A stretch of 64,000 bases of DNA from Oceanicella sp. SM1341 (GCF_003448965.1 NZ_QRGC01000011.1:62001-126000), one strand, 5' to 3'; positions 48,057 through 57,584 are shown, counted from the first letter of the stretch. Made by a program: numbers and translations. The notes: generated by a model not told the origin, from the sequence alone.

Positions 48057-50620
48057 CAGACCCGAGCCAGCAAGCCGACCTCACGAGTTGCGACCGCGAG
48101 CCGATCCACCTGCTGGGAAGGGTCCAGTCCTTCGGCTGCATGATCGGGCTCACCTCGGACTGGATCGTGTCCTGCCACTCCGACAACGCGGCGCAGATGC
48201 TGGGCCGCGCGCCCGATGCGGGCGCGATGATCGCGGAGCCGGCGGCCGAGGTTCTGGGCCCGGAGCTGCAGCACCGGCTGCGCAACCGCATCCAGATGCT
48301 GCGCGCCGGCCATGGCGCGGAGATGATCACCCGGGTCGAGCTGCCGACCGGCCTGTTCGACCTGTCGCTGCACGTCTCGGGCGAGACGATCGTGCTCGAG
48401 TTCGAGCCGCACCAGGCCGGCGCCGCGGACGACGCGGTCACCACCGTGCGGCGCATCATCGAGCGGGTGTCGCAGTATTCCGGCCCCGGGCGGCTCTTCG
48501 AGGATGCGGCGCATTTCCTGCAGCTCGACACCGGCTTCGACCGGGTGATGTTCTACCGCTTCCTCGATGACGGCACCGGCGAGGTGATCGCCGAGGCGCG
48601 GGCGCCGGGCATGGAGAGCTACATGGGCCTGCGCTACCCGGCGAGCGACATTCCCCGCCAGGCACGGGCGCTCTACCTGCGCAACACCATCCGGCTCATC
48701 GCCGATTCCTCGGACGAGGGCGTGCCGATCCGCCCCGCGGTCGACCCCATGGGCCGGATCATCGACCTCTCCGGCTCGGTGCTGCGCTCGGTCTCGCCCA
48801 TCCACCTGCAATACCTGCGCAACATGGGCGTGGCCGCCTCCATGTCGATCTCCATCATCGTGGACGGCAAGCTCTGGGGGCTGGTGGCCTGCCACCACCG
48901 CACGCCGCTGGTGCTTTCCCAGGTCAAGCGCAACGCGGCGCAGCTCTTCGGCCAGATGTTCTCGCTGGTGCTGCAGAGCAAGCTCATCGACGAGGAGCGC
49001 CGCCACGACGACCAGGTGCGCGACCTCACCGCCGCCATCGCCCGCGCGGCGAGCTCGGAGCAGCCGGTCACGCGGATGCTGCTCGACTGCGTGGCGGATT
49101 TCATGCCGCTGCTGGAGGCCGACGGCGTGGCCGTGGTGGTGGAGGGCGCGGTCGAAACCCGTGGCAGCGTGCCGGGGACCGAGGAGATCCTCTCCCTCGC
49201 CCGGGCGCTGAACCGCACGCCGGCGGGCCAGGTCTATGTCACCGACCATCTCGCCGGCCTCTCGCCGGCGGCCGCGGAGCATGCCGGGGTCGCCTCCGGC
49301 CTGCTCGCCATCCCGGTGTCGCGCCTGCCGCGCGACTACATCCTGTTCTTCCGCCGCGAGCTGCCGCGCAAGGTCACCTGGGCCGGCAACCCGGACAAGC
49401 CGGCCACCGCCGGCCTGCCCGGCGGCCAGCTCTCGCCGCGCGAGAGCTTCGCCGCCTGGGCCGAGGAGGTGCGCGGCCGCTCCGACGAGTGGAGCCGCGC
49501 GCAGCGCCGCATCGCCGGCCAGCTCCGGGTGAGTCTGCTCGAGGTGGTGCTGCGCCTCACCGACGAGGCCTCGCGCCTGCGCAAGACCGCCGGCGAGAAG
49601 CAGGAGCTGCTGATTTCCGAGCTCAACCACCGGGTGCGCAACATTCTCGGGCTGGTGCGCGGGCTGGTGTCGCAGACCTCGGTGTCCGAGATCAGCACCG
49701 CCGAGATGGTGGCCGTGCTCGAGAGCCGCATCCAGGCGCTGGCCCGCGCGCATGACCAGATCACCCGCGACAACTGGGCCCCCGCCTCGCTGCGCGAGCT
49801 GGTGCGGGTGGAGGCCGAGTGCTACCTGCTCGACCGGCAGGACCGGGTGGCGGTTTCCGGCGCGGACGTGCTGCTGATGCCCACCGCCTTCTCGGCCGTG
49901 GCGCTGGTGGTGCACGAGCTGATGACCAACTCGGCCAAGTACGGCTCCCTCTCGGTGCCGGGCGGCGACGTGCAGCTCACCATCGAGAGCGACCCGGACG
50001 ATGCGCTCATCCTGTGCTGGACCGAGCGCGGCGGCCCCGAGGTGCGCGAGCCCGAGCGCCGCGGTTTCGGCTCGACCATCATCGAGCGCTCGGTGCCCTT
50101 CGAGCTGCAGGGCGAGGCCGAGGTGGCCTATCGCCCCGAGGGGCTCTGCGCGCGGTTCTGGATCCCGGCCGTGCACGTGCGCCCCGGCCTGCCCTCCGGC
50201 GAGGTGGCCCGGCTTCCCCTCGCGGAGGCCGCGGCCCGGGTGGCGCGCAGCCCGCGCCGGGTTCTGGTGCTGGAGGACAACCTGGTGATCGCCATGGACG
50301 CGGAGGGCATCTTCCGCGACCTCGGCGCCGAGAACGTCATCCTCGCCGCGTCCAACGCCCAGGCGAGCCAGCATCTGCGCGCCTCGGCCTTCGACCTCGC
50401 GCTGCTCGACGTGAACCTCGGGGCGGAGACCAGCTTCCCCTTCGCCGAGCAGCTTCTGGCCGCCGGCATCCCCTTCGCCTTCGCGTCCGGCTACGGCGAG
50501 GGGGCGGACTTCCCCGACCTGCTGCGCAACGCGCCGCGTTTCTCCAAGCCCTACAACGCCGGCACCATCCGCAAGGTTCTGGCGCAGATGAGCCTGGAGG
50601 GAAGGAGCGGCGCCGCCTGA
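48053..50620 (+). CDS. bphP: bacteriophytochrome HWE-type histidine kinase with C-terminal receiver domain
   Basis: This 855-residue red/far-red photoreceptor has a PAS domain with Cys13 (TSCDREPIHLLG) for biliverdin attachment, a GAF domain with YPASDIPRQAR (about 193-203), a PHY domain (to about 505), an HWE/HisKA_2 kinase and a receiver domain (about 740-855). The phospho-acceptor region is ELNHRVRNILGL (about 523). The HWE signature appears as LCWTERGG. The receiver keeps LLEDN-like acidic residues and LLDVNLG. It is a hybrid kinase that could end in intramolecular phosphotransfer; no separate output regulator is adjacent. Confidence 0.92.
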   Translation: MTDPSQQADLTSCDREPIHLLGRVQSFGCMIGLTSDWIVSCHSDNAAQMLGRAPDAGAMIAEPAAEVLGPELQHRLRNRIQMLRAGHGAEMITRVELPTGLFDLSLHVSGETIVLEFEPHQAGAADDAVTTVRRIIERVSQYSGPGRLFEDAAHFLQLDTGFDRVMFYRFLDDGTGEVIAEARAPGMESYMGLRYPASDIPRQARALYLRNTIRLIADSSDEGVPIRPAVDPMGRIIDLSGSVLRSVSPIHLQYLRNMGVAASMSISIIVDGKLWGLVACHHRTPLVLSQVKRNAAQLFGQMFSLVLQSKLIDEERRHDDQVRDLTAAIARAASSEQPVTRMLLDCVADFMPLLEADGVAVVVEGAVETRGSVPGTEEILSLARALNRTPAGQVYVTDHLAGLSPAAAEHAGVASGLLAIPVSRLPRDYILFFRRELPRKVTWAGNPDKPATAGLPGGQLSPRESFAAWAEEVRGRSDEWSRAQRRIAGQLRVSLLEVVLRLTDEASRLRKTAGEKQELLISELNHRVRNILGLVRGLVSQTSVSEISTAEMVAVLESRIQALARAHDQITRDNWAPASLRELVRVEAECYLLDRQDRVAVSGADVLLMPTAFSAVALVVHELMTNSAKYGSLSVPGGDVQLTIESDPDDALILCWTERGGPEVREPERRGFGSTIIERSVPFELQGEAEVAYRPEGLCARFWIPAVHVRPGLPSGEVARLPLAEAAARVARSPRRVLVLEDNLVIAMDAEGIFRDLGAENVILAASNAQASQHLRASAFDLALLDVNLGAETSFPFAEQLLAAGIPFAFASGYGEGADFPDLLRNAPRFSKPYNAGTIRKVLAQMSLEGRSGAA

Positions 50621-50630
50621 GCGCGGCGCC
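50609..50630. terminator. terminator hairpin at the end of the phytochrome gene
   Basis: GGCGCCGC (50609-50616) and GCGGCGCC (50623-50630) form a perfect 8-bp stem that includes the bphP stop codon in its loop side. The convergent reductase gene ends 8 bp further on. Confidence 0.6.
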
Positions 50631-50638
50631 GCCCGCAT

Positions 50639-51670
50639 TCAGCGCGCCGCGGGGTCTTCGCCCACGCGGATCACCAGCTTGCCGCGGTTGCGCCCGGTGA
50701 GCAGGCCCTGGAAGGCCTCCACCGCGTTCTCCAGCCCGTCGACGATCTCCTCGCGGTACTGCACCCGGCCCTCGGCGAGCCAGCCGCCCATGTCGCGCAT
50801 GAAATCCTCCCAGCGGTCGAGATGGTCGAACTGCAGGAAGCCGCGGAAGGTGAGCCGGCGGGTGAGCACCAGGCCCATGGCGGCGGGCAGCCGGTCCGGG
50901 CCCGGGGGCGGGGCGCTGTCGTTGTAATGGGCGATGCGGCCGCAGACCGGGATGCGGCCGAAGTCGTTCATCAGCGGCAGCACCGCGTCGAACACCGCGC
51001 CGCCCACGTTCTCGAAGTAGACATCGACGCCATCCGGGCAGGCGGCGGCGAGCTGTTCCGGGAAATCCGCGTCGCGGTAGTTCACCGCGGCGTCGAAGCC
51101 CAGGGTCTCGGTCACGTAGCGGCACTTGTCCTCCGCCCCGGCCACGCCCACGGCGCGACAGCCGAGGATCCGGGCCATCTGGCCCACCACCTGACCCACC
51201 GCGCCCGAGGCGGCGGAGACGACGACCGTCTCGCCCGCCTTCGGCCTGCCATGTTCCAGCAGGCCGGCGTAGGCGGTGAAGCCGGGCATGCCGAGCACGC
51301 CGAGCGCGGCGGAGAGCGGGCCGCGGGCGGGGTCGAGCTTGCGCAGGCCGGTGCCGTCGGAGAGCGCGTGGGTCTGCCAGCCGGCGCCGGCGAGCACGAT
51401 GTCGCCGGGCGCGAAGCCCTCGAGCCGGCTCTCCATCACCTCGCAGACCGTGCCGCCGACCATCGTGTCGCCGGGGTTGATGTGGCTGGCGTAGGAGCGC
51501 ACGGGGCTCATGCGGCCCCGCATGTAGGGGTCGAGCGAGAGGTAGATCACCCGCAGGAGCACCTGGCCCTCGGCGGGTGCGGGCACCGGCACTTCTTCCA
51601 GCTTCAGGTGCTCGGTGGTGGGCATGCCTTCGGGAAAGGCGGCGAGGTAGATGCGGCGGGCGCTGGCCAT
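50639..51670 (-). CDS. NADPH-dependent curcumin/alkenal reductase-like MDR protein
   Basis: This 343-residue zinc-free medium-chain reductase resembles E. coli CurA (345 residues) and leukotriene B4 dehydrogenases, which reduce the double bond of enones. Family segments are YLSLDPYMRGRMSPVRSY (about 43-60), the nucleotide-binding VSAASGAVGQVVGQMARILG (about 149-168) and YFENVGGAVFDAVLPLMN. No zinc-ligand cysteines are present. It probably detoxifies alkenals. Single gene; the start is ATG 51670 after GGAGACC. Confidence 0.86.
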   Translation of the reverse strand: MASARRIYLAAFPEGMPTTEHLKLEEVPVPAPAEGQVLLRVIYLSLDPYMRGRMSPVRSYASHINPGDTMVGGTVCEVMESRLEGFAPGDIVLAGAGWQTHALSDGTGLRKLDPARGPLSAALGVLGMPGFTAYAGLLEHGRPKAGETVVVSAASGAVGQVVGQMARILGCRAVGVAGAEDKCRYVTETLGFDAAVNYRDADFPEQLAAACPDGVDVYFENVGGAVFDAVLPLMNDFGRIPVCGRIAHYNDSAPPPGPDRLPAAMGLVLTRRLTFRGFLQFDHLDRWEDFMRDMGGWLAEGRVQYREEIVDGLENAVEAFQGLLTGRNRGKLVIRVGEDPAAR

Positions 51671-52417
51671 GCTGGTCTCCCATCGGGTTGCGGTGCCGGG
51701 GAGAATGGCGCGCGGGGCCGGGGGCGTCGAGGGCAGATCACGGGGCCGTGTTCCGGCGGCGGCGCGAAACCCCGCCCCGGCCGAGCCGCCCGCCCGTGTT
51801 CGGCGCCCGCCGCGCGGCACGCGCGGCCCGGCCCAAACCGCAGGAGACGCGCCCGTGAGGGCGGGTTGACGGAGGGCGGGAGGGCCCCGTCTCCGCGCCC
51901 ACGGACGGGGCGGTTCAGGGCCGGTTGGAGCGCCCGCGCCACCGGGCTCCGCGCGCAGGGCCTTGCGGCCGGGGCGCTCCCGCGATGCGGCCACCTGTCG
52001 GTGTCCGCCCCTTTGGGCCGGGCCGGATGCAGGGCATCCGGCGGGAGCGCCCGCGGATGACGGACCGCGACGGTCCGCATGAGGGGCGCGCGTGTCGCGG
52101 GGCGCCCGCATGCTCCAGACGCGACCGGAAGATGCCGGCTGCCTGCGGCCCGATGATCCACGGGTCGCGGCACCGGGGGAACGGGGCCGGCGGCATTCCG
52201 GACGGGCCCGTGGCCTCGTGGCACGGCAGGTGCGACCGCCGCGTGGGGGAAGGAGTGCGCCTTGCGGGCAGACGCCGCCGGTGCCGGTCACGGCCGCCTT
52301 CCATGCGGGGCAGCGGCGTGCGGAGGGAGCCTCCGGCGCTGTGTCCGGGCGGGAGGCGCGCCTCCCTGCGGCAGCGCGCCCTTCGCGGCGGGGGGCGCCG
52401 CGAAGGGAAGGCGTGTC
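51671..52417. other. 747-bp intergenic region without a recognisable gene
   Basis: This is the longest gap in the window. Translations in all frames are low-complexity Arg/Pro/Gly sequence. It contains perfect hairpins GCCGGATGC-AGG-GCATCCGGC (52022-52042) and CGGACCG-CGA-CGGTCCG (52061-52077), plus the helicase terminator at the right end. A small RNA is possible, but I see no promoter to support it. Confidence 0.5.
52379..52407 (-). terminator. terminator hairpin of the DEAD-box helicase gene
   Basis: CCCTTCGCGGCG (52379-52390) and CGCCGCGAAGGG (52396-52407) form a perfect 12-bp stem with a 5-G loop, 10 bp downstream of the helicase stop. Confidence 0.75.
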
Positions 52418-54178
52418 TCAGTCGGCGCGCGCACCCTTGCGGTGACGGGCCGGGGCCTGGCCGCGCGGGGCGCCGGCGCGCGGTCCGCCGGGGCCCTTGC
52501 GGGAGGGCGCGCCCTTGCGGTGGGGCTTGCCGCGGAACGGCTTGTCGCCGCGCGGGGCCGAGGGGGCCGGGCCGGTGTCGGCCGGCTCACCGGGAAGCGG
52601 CGTCACGGTGATGCCCTTCTCCAGCGTGCGGTGCGGGCCGAGGGCGGCGATGAAGGCCTCCGCGTGGCTGGCCGAGATCTGCACCCAGGTCTCCTCGGCC
52701 TGCATGCGGATGGCGCCCACCTCGCGGCGGGAGAGCCCGCCCGCCTCGCAGAGCATCGGCAGCAGCCAGCGCGGCTCGGCGTTCTGCTGGCGCCCGACCG
52801 AGAGCGAGAACCAGGCGCTCTCGCCGAAGGCCTCGGGCTTGCGCTTCTGGCCCGCGGCGGCGGAGGCCACGTCGAGCAGCTCCTCGGGGGCGGACTGGCC
52901 GGCCCGGGCGCGGCGGATGAAGGCGGCGGCCACCTTCTCGGCGCCGTGCTCCTCGAGCAGCTTCGCCACCAGGGCGGCTTCCTCGGCGTTCGGTGCGGCC
53001 TGCAGCGTGGTGTCGGCGAGCAGGCGCTCGTCGTCGCGCGCGAGGATCTCGGCGGCGGAGGGCGGGGCGGCCCATTCGGCGTCGATGCGCGCGGTGGCGA
53101 GCAGCCGCTCGGTGCGCTTGCGCCCCGAGGGCGCCACGATCAGCGCGCTCACGCCCTTGCGCCCGGCCCGGCCGGTGCGGCCCGAGCGGTGCAGCAGCGC
53201 CTCGCGGTTGGTGGGCAGGTCGGCGTGGATCACCAGTTCCAGCCCCGGCAGGTCGATGCCGCGCGCCGCGACATCGGTCGCGACGCAGACCTTCGCCCGC
53301 CCGTCGCGCATCGCCTGCAGGGCGTGGCTGCGCTCGGACTGGCTGAGCTCGCCCGAGAGCGCCACGACGGGGAAGCCCCGGTTGCCCAGCCGCGCGGTCA
53401 TGTGCGTCACCCCTGCGCGGGTGTTGCAGAACACGATGGCGTTTTCCGCGTCGTAGAAGCGCAGCAGGTTGAGGATCGCGTTTTCCTTGTCGCTCGCGGC
53501 GGCCATGAGCACGCGGTACTCGATGTCGACGTGCTGGCTCGCCTCGGCGGTGGTGGTGATGCGCTGCGCGTCGCGCTGGTAGCGCTTGGCCAGTGCCGCG
53601 ATCGGGCGCGAGACCGTGGCCGAGAACATCAGCGTGCGCCGCTCCTCCGGCGAGGCCTGCAGGATCGCCTCCAGGTCCTCGCGGAAGCCCAGGTCGAGCA
53701 TCTCGTCGGCCTCGTCGAGCACCACGGCCTCGATCTCCGAGAGGTCGAGCGCGCCGCGGGCGATGTGATCGCGCAGGCGGCCGGGGGTGCCCACGACGAT
53801 ATGGGCGCCGCGCTCCAGCGCCCGGCGCTCGGTGCGCATGTCCATGCCACCGACGCAGGTGGCAAGCACGGCGCCGGTCTCGCCGTAGAGCCACTCGAGC
53901 TCGCGGCACACCTGCAGCGCCAGTTCGCGCGTCGGCGCGATGACCATGGCGCGCGGGGCGCCGGCGCGGCCGAAGCGGTCTTCCCCGCCCAGCAGCCCGG
54001 GGGCAAGTGCCAGGCCGAAGGCCACCGTCTTGCCCGAGCCGGTCTGGGCCGAGACCAGCGCGTCCGCCGCGCCCAGTTCCGGCGCGATCACCGCCTTCTG
54101 GACCGGGGTGAGCCGCTCGTAACCGCGTTTCTCCAATGCCGCGGCCAGCGCCGGCACGATGCCTTCGAACTCTGTCAT
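52418..54178 (-). CDS. DEAD-box RNA helicase with C-terminal RNA-binding domain
   Basis: This 586-residue ATP-dependent RNA helicase is like DeaD/CsdA. All core motifs are present: Q motif (LTPVQKAVI), Walker A (AQTGSGKT, about 43-50), PTREL, VGTPGRL, DEAD (VVLDEADEM), SAT, and HRSGRTGRAG. An inserted helical region (about 370-470) is followed by a DbpA-like RNA-binding domain (about 480-555) and a basic Lys/Arg/Gly/Pro tail. It probably helps ribosome assembly or mRNA decay, especially in the cold. The start is ATG 54178. It is a single gene with a strong terminator. Confidence 0.9.
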   Translation of the reverse strand: MTEFEGIVPALAAALEKRGYERLTPVQKAVIAPELGAADALVSAQTGSGKTVAFGLALAPGLLGGEDRFGRAGAPRAMVIAPTRELALQVCRELEWLYGETGAVLATCVGGMDMRTERRALERGAHIVVGTPGRLRDHIARGALDLSEIEAVVLDEADEMLDLGFREDLEAILQASPEERRTLMFSATVSRPIAALAKRYQRDAQRITTTAEASQHVDIEYRVLMAAASDKENAILNLLRFYDAENAIVFCNTRAGVTHMTARLGNRGFPVVALSGELSQSERSHALQAMRDGRAKVCVATDVAARGIDLPGLELVIHADLPTNREALLHRSGRTGRAGRKGVSALIVAPSGRKRTERLLATARIDAEWAAPPSAAEILARDDERLLADTTLQAAPNAEEAALVAKLLEEHGAEKVAAAFIRRARAGQSAPEELLDVASAAAGQKRKPEAFGESAWFSLSVGRQQNAEPRWLLPMLCEAGGLSRREVGAIRMQAEETWVQISASHAEAFIAALGPHRTLEKGITVTPLPGEPADTGPAPSAPRGDKPFRGKPHRKGAPSRKGPGGPRAGAPRGQAPARHRKGARAD

Positions 54179-54382
54179 GTTCCGTCTTTCGGAAAAGTCG
54201 CTCTCTCGCCGCGAAGCCGGAGAGCCCGGACGCGTACGCCGTCCTGCCCCGGCATCCGGCCAGGGCGAGGAACGATTCCCCCCGCTCCTACTGCGCATGG
54301 CCGCGATTGTACAGGGATGGCGGTGCGAAGCGGGCCGATTGGTCCGACGGCGTGCCCGGGCTGCACCGGCTCGGGCCCCGGT

Positions 54383-55339
54383 TCAGGCGAGCAGGCGCAG
54401 CGGGCTGCCGGCGGCCCAGGCGGCGATGTCCTCGACCATGCCCTCGTGGTAGGCGCGGAAGGTGGCGCGGGTGGCATAGCCCAGGTGCGGGGTGAGCAGC
54501 AGCCGGCCCTCGCCCGTGAGGTCGGGGGCGAGCAGCGGGTGGCCGGCGGGCAGCGGCTCCTCGTCGAACACGTCGAGCGCGGCGGACATGCCGGGGCGGG
54601 CGCGCAGGGTGGCGAGCAGGGCCTCGGTGTCGACGATGGGCCCGCGCGAGGTGTTCACCAGCATCGCGTCGGGCTTCATGGCCGCGAGGGCGGCGGCATC
54701 CACCAGCCCGCGGCTGCGCTCCGACAGCACGACATGCACCGAGACGGCGTCGGCCTCCGCCATCAGCGCGCCCAGCGAGGGGCAGGCCCGCACGCCGAGC
54801 GCCGCGGCCCGCGCGGGGTCGAGGTTCTGCGACCAGGCGATCGGCTCCATCCCCAGCGCCCGGCCGAGCACCGCCATCTGCGCCCCGATCTGCCCCAGCC
54901 CGATCAGCCCGAGGGTGAGCCCTGCGAGGTCGCGCCCCAGCGCGCGCTGCCAGCCGCCGGCCGCAGCCGAGGCCGCCTCGGGGATCAGCCGTCGGGCGAG
55001 GGCGAGCAGCAGCAGCAGCGCGAGCTCGGAGGTGGTGGTCTTGCGCGAGGCGGTGCCGCAGACCGGGATGCCGCGGGCCTTCGCCGCCTCGATGTCGATG
55101 GCAAGGTTGCGCATGCCGCTGGTGACGATGAGCTTCAGCGCCGGCAGGGCGGCGATCAGCGCGGCCGGCATCGGCGTGCGCTCGCGCATCAGGCAGATGA
55201 CGTCGAAAGGGGCCAGCAGGGCGGCCCGATCCGCCTCCGGGATCGGCGCCTCGAACACGGTGATCTCCGCGCCCAGGCTGGCCCAGTCGGCCATCTGCAG
55301 CGCCTCGCCGGTGTAGTCGTCCAGTATCGCGATCTTCAT
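54383..55339 (-). CDS. D-2-hydroxyacid dehydrogenase family protein
   Basis: This 318-residue NAD(P)-dependent dehydrogenase has the family's nucleotide-binding motif GLGQIGAQMAVLGRALG (about residues 149-165). The substrate arginine region is VTSGMRNLAIDI, the second catalytic arginine lies in VNTSRGPIVD, and the histidine in LTPHLGYATRA. It interconverts a 2-ketoacid and a D-2-hydroxyacid; substrate is unclear, and phosphoglycerate is unlikely because the usual regulatory domain is missing. It starts at ATG 55339, 208 bp downstream of the response-regulator stop, and may be separately transcribed. Confidence 0.87.
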   Translation of the reverse strand: MKIAILDDYTGEALQMADWASLGAEITVFEAPIPEADRAALLAPFDVICLMRERTPMPAALIAALPALKLIVTSGMRNLAIDIEAAKARGIPVCGTASRKTTTSELALLLLLALARRLIPEAASAAAGGWQRALGRDLAGLTLGLIGLGQIGAQMAVLGRALGMEPIAWSQNLDPARAAALGVRACPSLGALMAEADAVSVHVVLSERSRGLVDAAALAAMKPDAMLVNTSRGPIVDTEALLATLRARPGMSAALDVFDEEPLPAGHPLLAPDLTGEGRLLLTPHLGYATRATFRAYHEGMVEDIAAWAAGSPLRLLA

Positions 55340-55472
55340 GCCGTTCTCCCTGCCCATTCTCCCGGGCGGCCCATCTGCACCCGGGCAGGGCGGGCTGGCA
55401 ACCCCCCGCCGGAACCGGGTGCCGCCTTCCGGGGCTTGAGCCCGAGCGGGACCCGCGCGCCCGTCTTCCGGG

Positions 55473-55544
55473 CCACCGGGCCACCGGGCCACCGGGCCAC
55501 CGGGCCACCGGGCCACCGGGCCACCGGGCCACCGGGCCACCGGG
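55473..55544. repeat. 8-bp tandem repeat, nine copies, at the response-regulator gene end
   Basis: CCACCGGG is repeated nine times without interruption (55473-55544), ending 2 bp from the stop codon of the response-regulator gene. As the unit is not a multiple of three, all three frames are open through it and give the same ARWPGGPV period. The perfect copies indicate recent slippage; copy number should vary between strains. Confidence 0.95.
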
Positions 55545-55546
55545 GC

Positions 55547-56269
55547 TCAGCGGTCGCCGCGCAGCCAGGCCTGCAGCTTGGTCTCGGCGTATTCCAGCTC
55601 CTGGGGGTTGAGGATGCGCTTCTGCAGGGCGCGGGCCACGGCGCGGGAGCGCTGGTTGAAGTCGCCGGGGGCGAGGTCGTTGCCCTCGGGCAGCACCTCG
55701 AGCTTGTCGTAGAGCCCGCGCAGCCGGTTCTGCACCGAGCGCAGCGACAGGTGCTGGCGCCGGGCGATGCAGCGGTCGGTGAGGCCGAGGGCGGCATCCA
55801 CCAGCACCGCGTGCTCGGCCTCGGTGAGGCCGCGCTCGGGCCGGCCGCGGGCGTGCTGGATCTGGTGCACCTCGCGGTCGATGACGATCTGCGCCTCCAG
55901 GAAGATGGCGCGCAGGGCGAGCTTCAGCCGGTCCTCGGAGGCGGTCTTGAGCACGTAGCCATAGGCCGCCTCCTTGGGCACGATGCGCGAGATGCCGCGC
56001 ACATAGGCCTCGTCGGAATAGTTCGACCAGAACAGGATGCGCGTGGCCGGGCGCTCGGCCCAGATGGTGCGGGCGGCCTCGATGCCGGTGCGCCGGCTCA
56101 TCTGCAGGTCCATCACCACCGAGGCGCAGCCGGGCTCGCGCGCCAGCCGCTCGCCCTCCATGCCGTCGCGGGCCTCGACGATGTCGATCACGCCGGGCAG
56201 GGCGCCGCGCACCGCCTCGCGCAGGTAGCTCGCGTGCAGCGGGTCGTCCTCGACCACCAGCACCCTCAT
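55547..56269 (-). CDS. NarL/LuxR-type response regulator
   Basis: This 240-residue regulator has a receiver domain (about 1-125) with acidic pocket VVEDDPL, phospho-acceptor D53 (SVVMDLQMSRRTG) and lysine in YVLK. A LuxR-type helix-turn-helix follows (LTEAEHAVLVDAALGLTDRCIARRQHLSLRSVQNRLRGLYDKL, about 148-190). A C-terminal extension of about 40 residues is unusual. It is encoded 28 bp after the GAF histidine kinase, its certain partner. Target sites are probably the TGCGG boxes before the divergent ABC operon. Confidence 0.88.
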   Translation of the reverse strand: MRVLVVEDDPLHASYLREAVRGALPGVIDIVEARDGMEGERLAREPGCASVVMDLQMSRRTGIEAARTIWAERPATRILFWSNYSDEAYVRGISRIVPKEAAYGYVLKTASEDRLKLALRAIFLEAQIVIDREVHQIQHARGRPERGLTEAEHAVLVDAALGLTDRCIARRQHLSLRSVQNRLRGLYDKLEVLPEGNDLAPGDFNQRSRAVARALQKRILNPQELEYAETKLQAWLRGDR

Positions 56270-56297
56270 GCGCGGGGATCCGGGCGGGGGGGAAGGG

Positions 56298-57503
56298 TCA
56301 TCGTGCCATCTCCTGGGGAAGGGTTACGCGAACACAGGTGCCGGGGCGGCCCGCGCAGGGGCCGACCTCCAGCCGCGCCGAGATCAGGCTGGCGCGGGTC
56401 TGCATGTGGGTGAGGCCGCCGCTGCGCCCGCTGCCCGTGGCGGGCAGGCCGGTGCCGTCGTCGCGCACCTCGACGCTGAGCGCGCCGGAGGCGGCCCGGC
56501 CGATCGCCACCTCCACCCGTGCGGCGCCGGAATGGCGGGCGGCGTTGTTCACCGCCTCCTGCACGATGCGGAAGAGCGCGATGCGCACCGTGCGCTCCAG
56601 CCTGTCCGGGGCATGGGCGGAGCTGTCGGTCACCTCGGTGGAGACGCCCGGCAGCCCGGCGGTGGCGCGCTCGAGGTGGATGTCGACCGCGTGCACGAAG
56701 CCGAAGAGCTCCAGCAGCGCGGGCATCGCGGTGTCGATGATCTGGCGCAGGTCCTGGATGCAGTCCTGCAGCCGCGGCACCACCGAGGCGGCGAGGCTGT
56801 CGGGCCGGGCCTGCTCGAGGTCGCGCAGGATGCGGGTGAGGTCGGCGAGGGTCTGGTCGTGCAGGTCCATGCCGATGCGCTGGCGCTCGCGCTCCAGCGC
56901 CTCGGTGAGCTGCAGCGCGCCGAGGCGCAGGCCCTCCTCGCGCGCCCGGGCCCCCGCCTCCACCGCCGCGGCGCGCCGGGCGCGCTCGCCGGCGCGCAGG
57001 GCGTAGAAATAGGGCGAGAGCGTGTCGGCCACGTGGCGCACGTAGTCGAGCTCGGCCGCGCCGTAGGCCGCCTCGCGCTGCGCGGAGAAGTTGAGCGCGC
57101 CGATGATCTCGCCGCGCACCTTCATCGCCACGTTGATGCGGCTGCACAGGTTGTGCTCGAAGATCGGCTGGCAGAAGGCGCCGGGGTAGGTGTAGCGCTG
57201 GTCCTTCAGGGCGTTCTCGGAGAGCATCGCCTCGGTGCGGCCGGTGAGGATGTCGCGCACCGGGCTCACCGCCACCATCGAGCGCTGGGTGCCCCAGAGC
57301 GTGCCCAGCCCCACCTCGTAGGAGGTGTGGAACGCGTCCGCCCCGTCGATCAGGCAGACGTCGAGATGGTCGTGCTCGAGGAATTCCTTGATCTCCTCGT
57401 GCACGGCCTGCAGCGCCGACTGGACATCGAGCTGCCCGGCCAGGTGGCGGGAAATCCTCAGGAAATGATGAAGCTGCGCATCCGCGCGACCGAGCTCTTG
57501 CAC
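56298..57503 (-). CDS. cytoplasmic GAF-domain histidine kinase (HisKA_3)
   Basis: This 401-residue kinase has no membrane span. It has an N-terminal GAF domain (about 20-185; LEHDHLDVCLIDGADAFHTSYEVGLGTLWG, INVAMKVRGEIIGALNFSA), then the HisKA_3 dimerisation region with the acceptor histidine in RQRIGMDLHDQTLADL (about 223). The NarX-like ATPase domain (VQEAVNNAARHSGA and RDDGTGLP) follows. It senses a cytoplasmic ligand and phosphorylates the LuxR-type regulator encoded next. No in-frame ATG fits; GTG 57503 is the best start. It is divergent from the sugar importer. Confidence 0.84.
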   Translation of the reverse strand: MQELGRADAQLHHFLRISRHLAGQLDVQSALQAVHEEIKEFLEHDHLDVCLIDGADAFHTSYEVGLGTLWGTQRSMVAVSPVRDILTGRTEAMLSENALKDQRYTYPGAFCQPIFEHNLCSRINVAMKVRGEIIGALNFSAQREAAYGAAELDYVRHVADTLSPYFYALRAGERARRAAAVEAGARAREEGLRLGALQLTEALERERQRIGMDLHDQTLADLTRILRDLEQARPDSLAASVVPRLQDCIQDLRQIIDTAMPALLELFGFVHAVDIHLERATAGLPGVSTEVTDSSAHAPDRLERTVRIALFRIVQEAVNNAARHSGAARVEVAIGRAASGALSVEVRDDGTGLPATGSGRSGGLTHMQTRASLISARLEVGPCAGRPGTCVRVTLPQEMAR

Positions 57504-57584
57504 GCCACGACCTGTTCTGATGTTGTGATGTCGTCTCCCTTGCGGCCGAGAGTGGCGCAGGCGGGCCGCCGCTGGCAAGAGGCC

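Noticed and set aside
52262-56413. A 1,383-codon plus-strand open frame opposite the helicase, dehydrogenase and response regulator
   Set aside because: It is a shadow of three clearly recognisable minus-strand genes.
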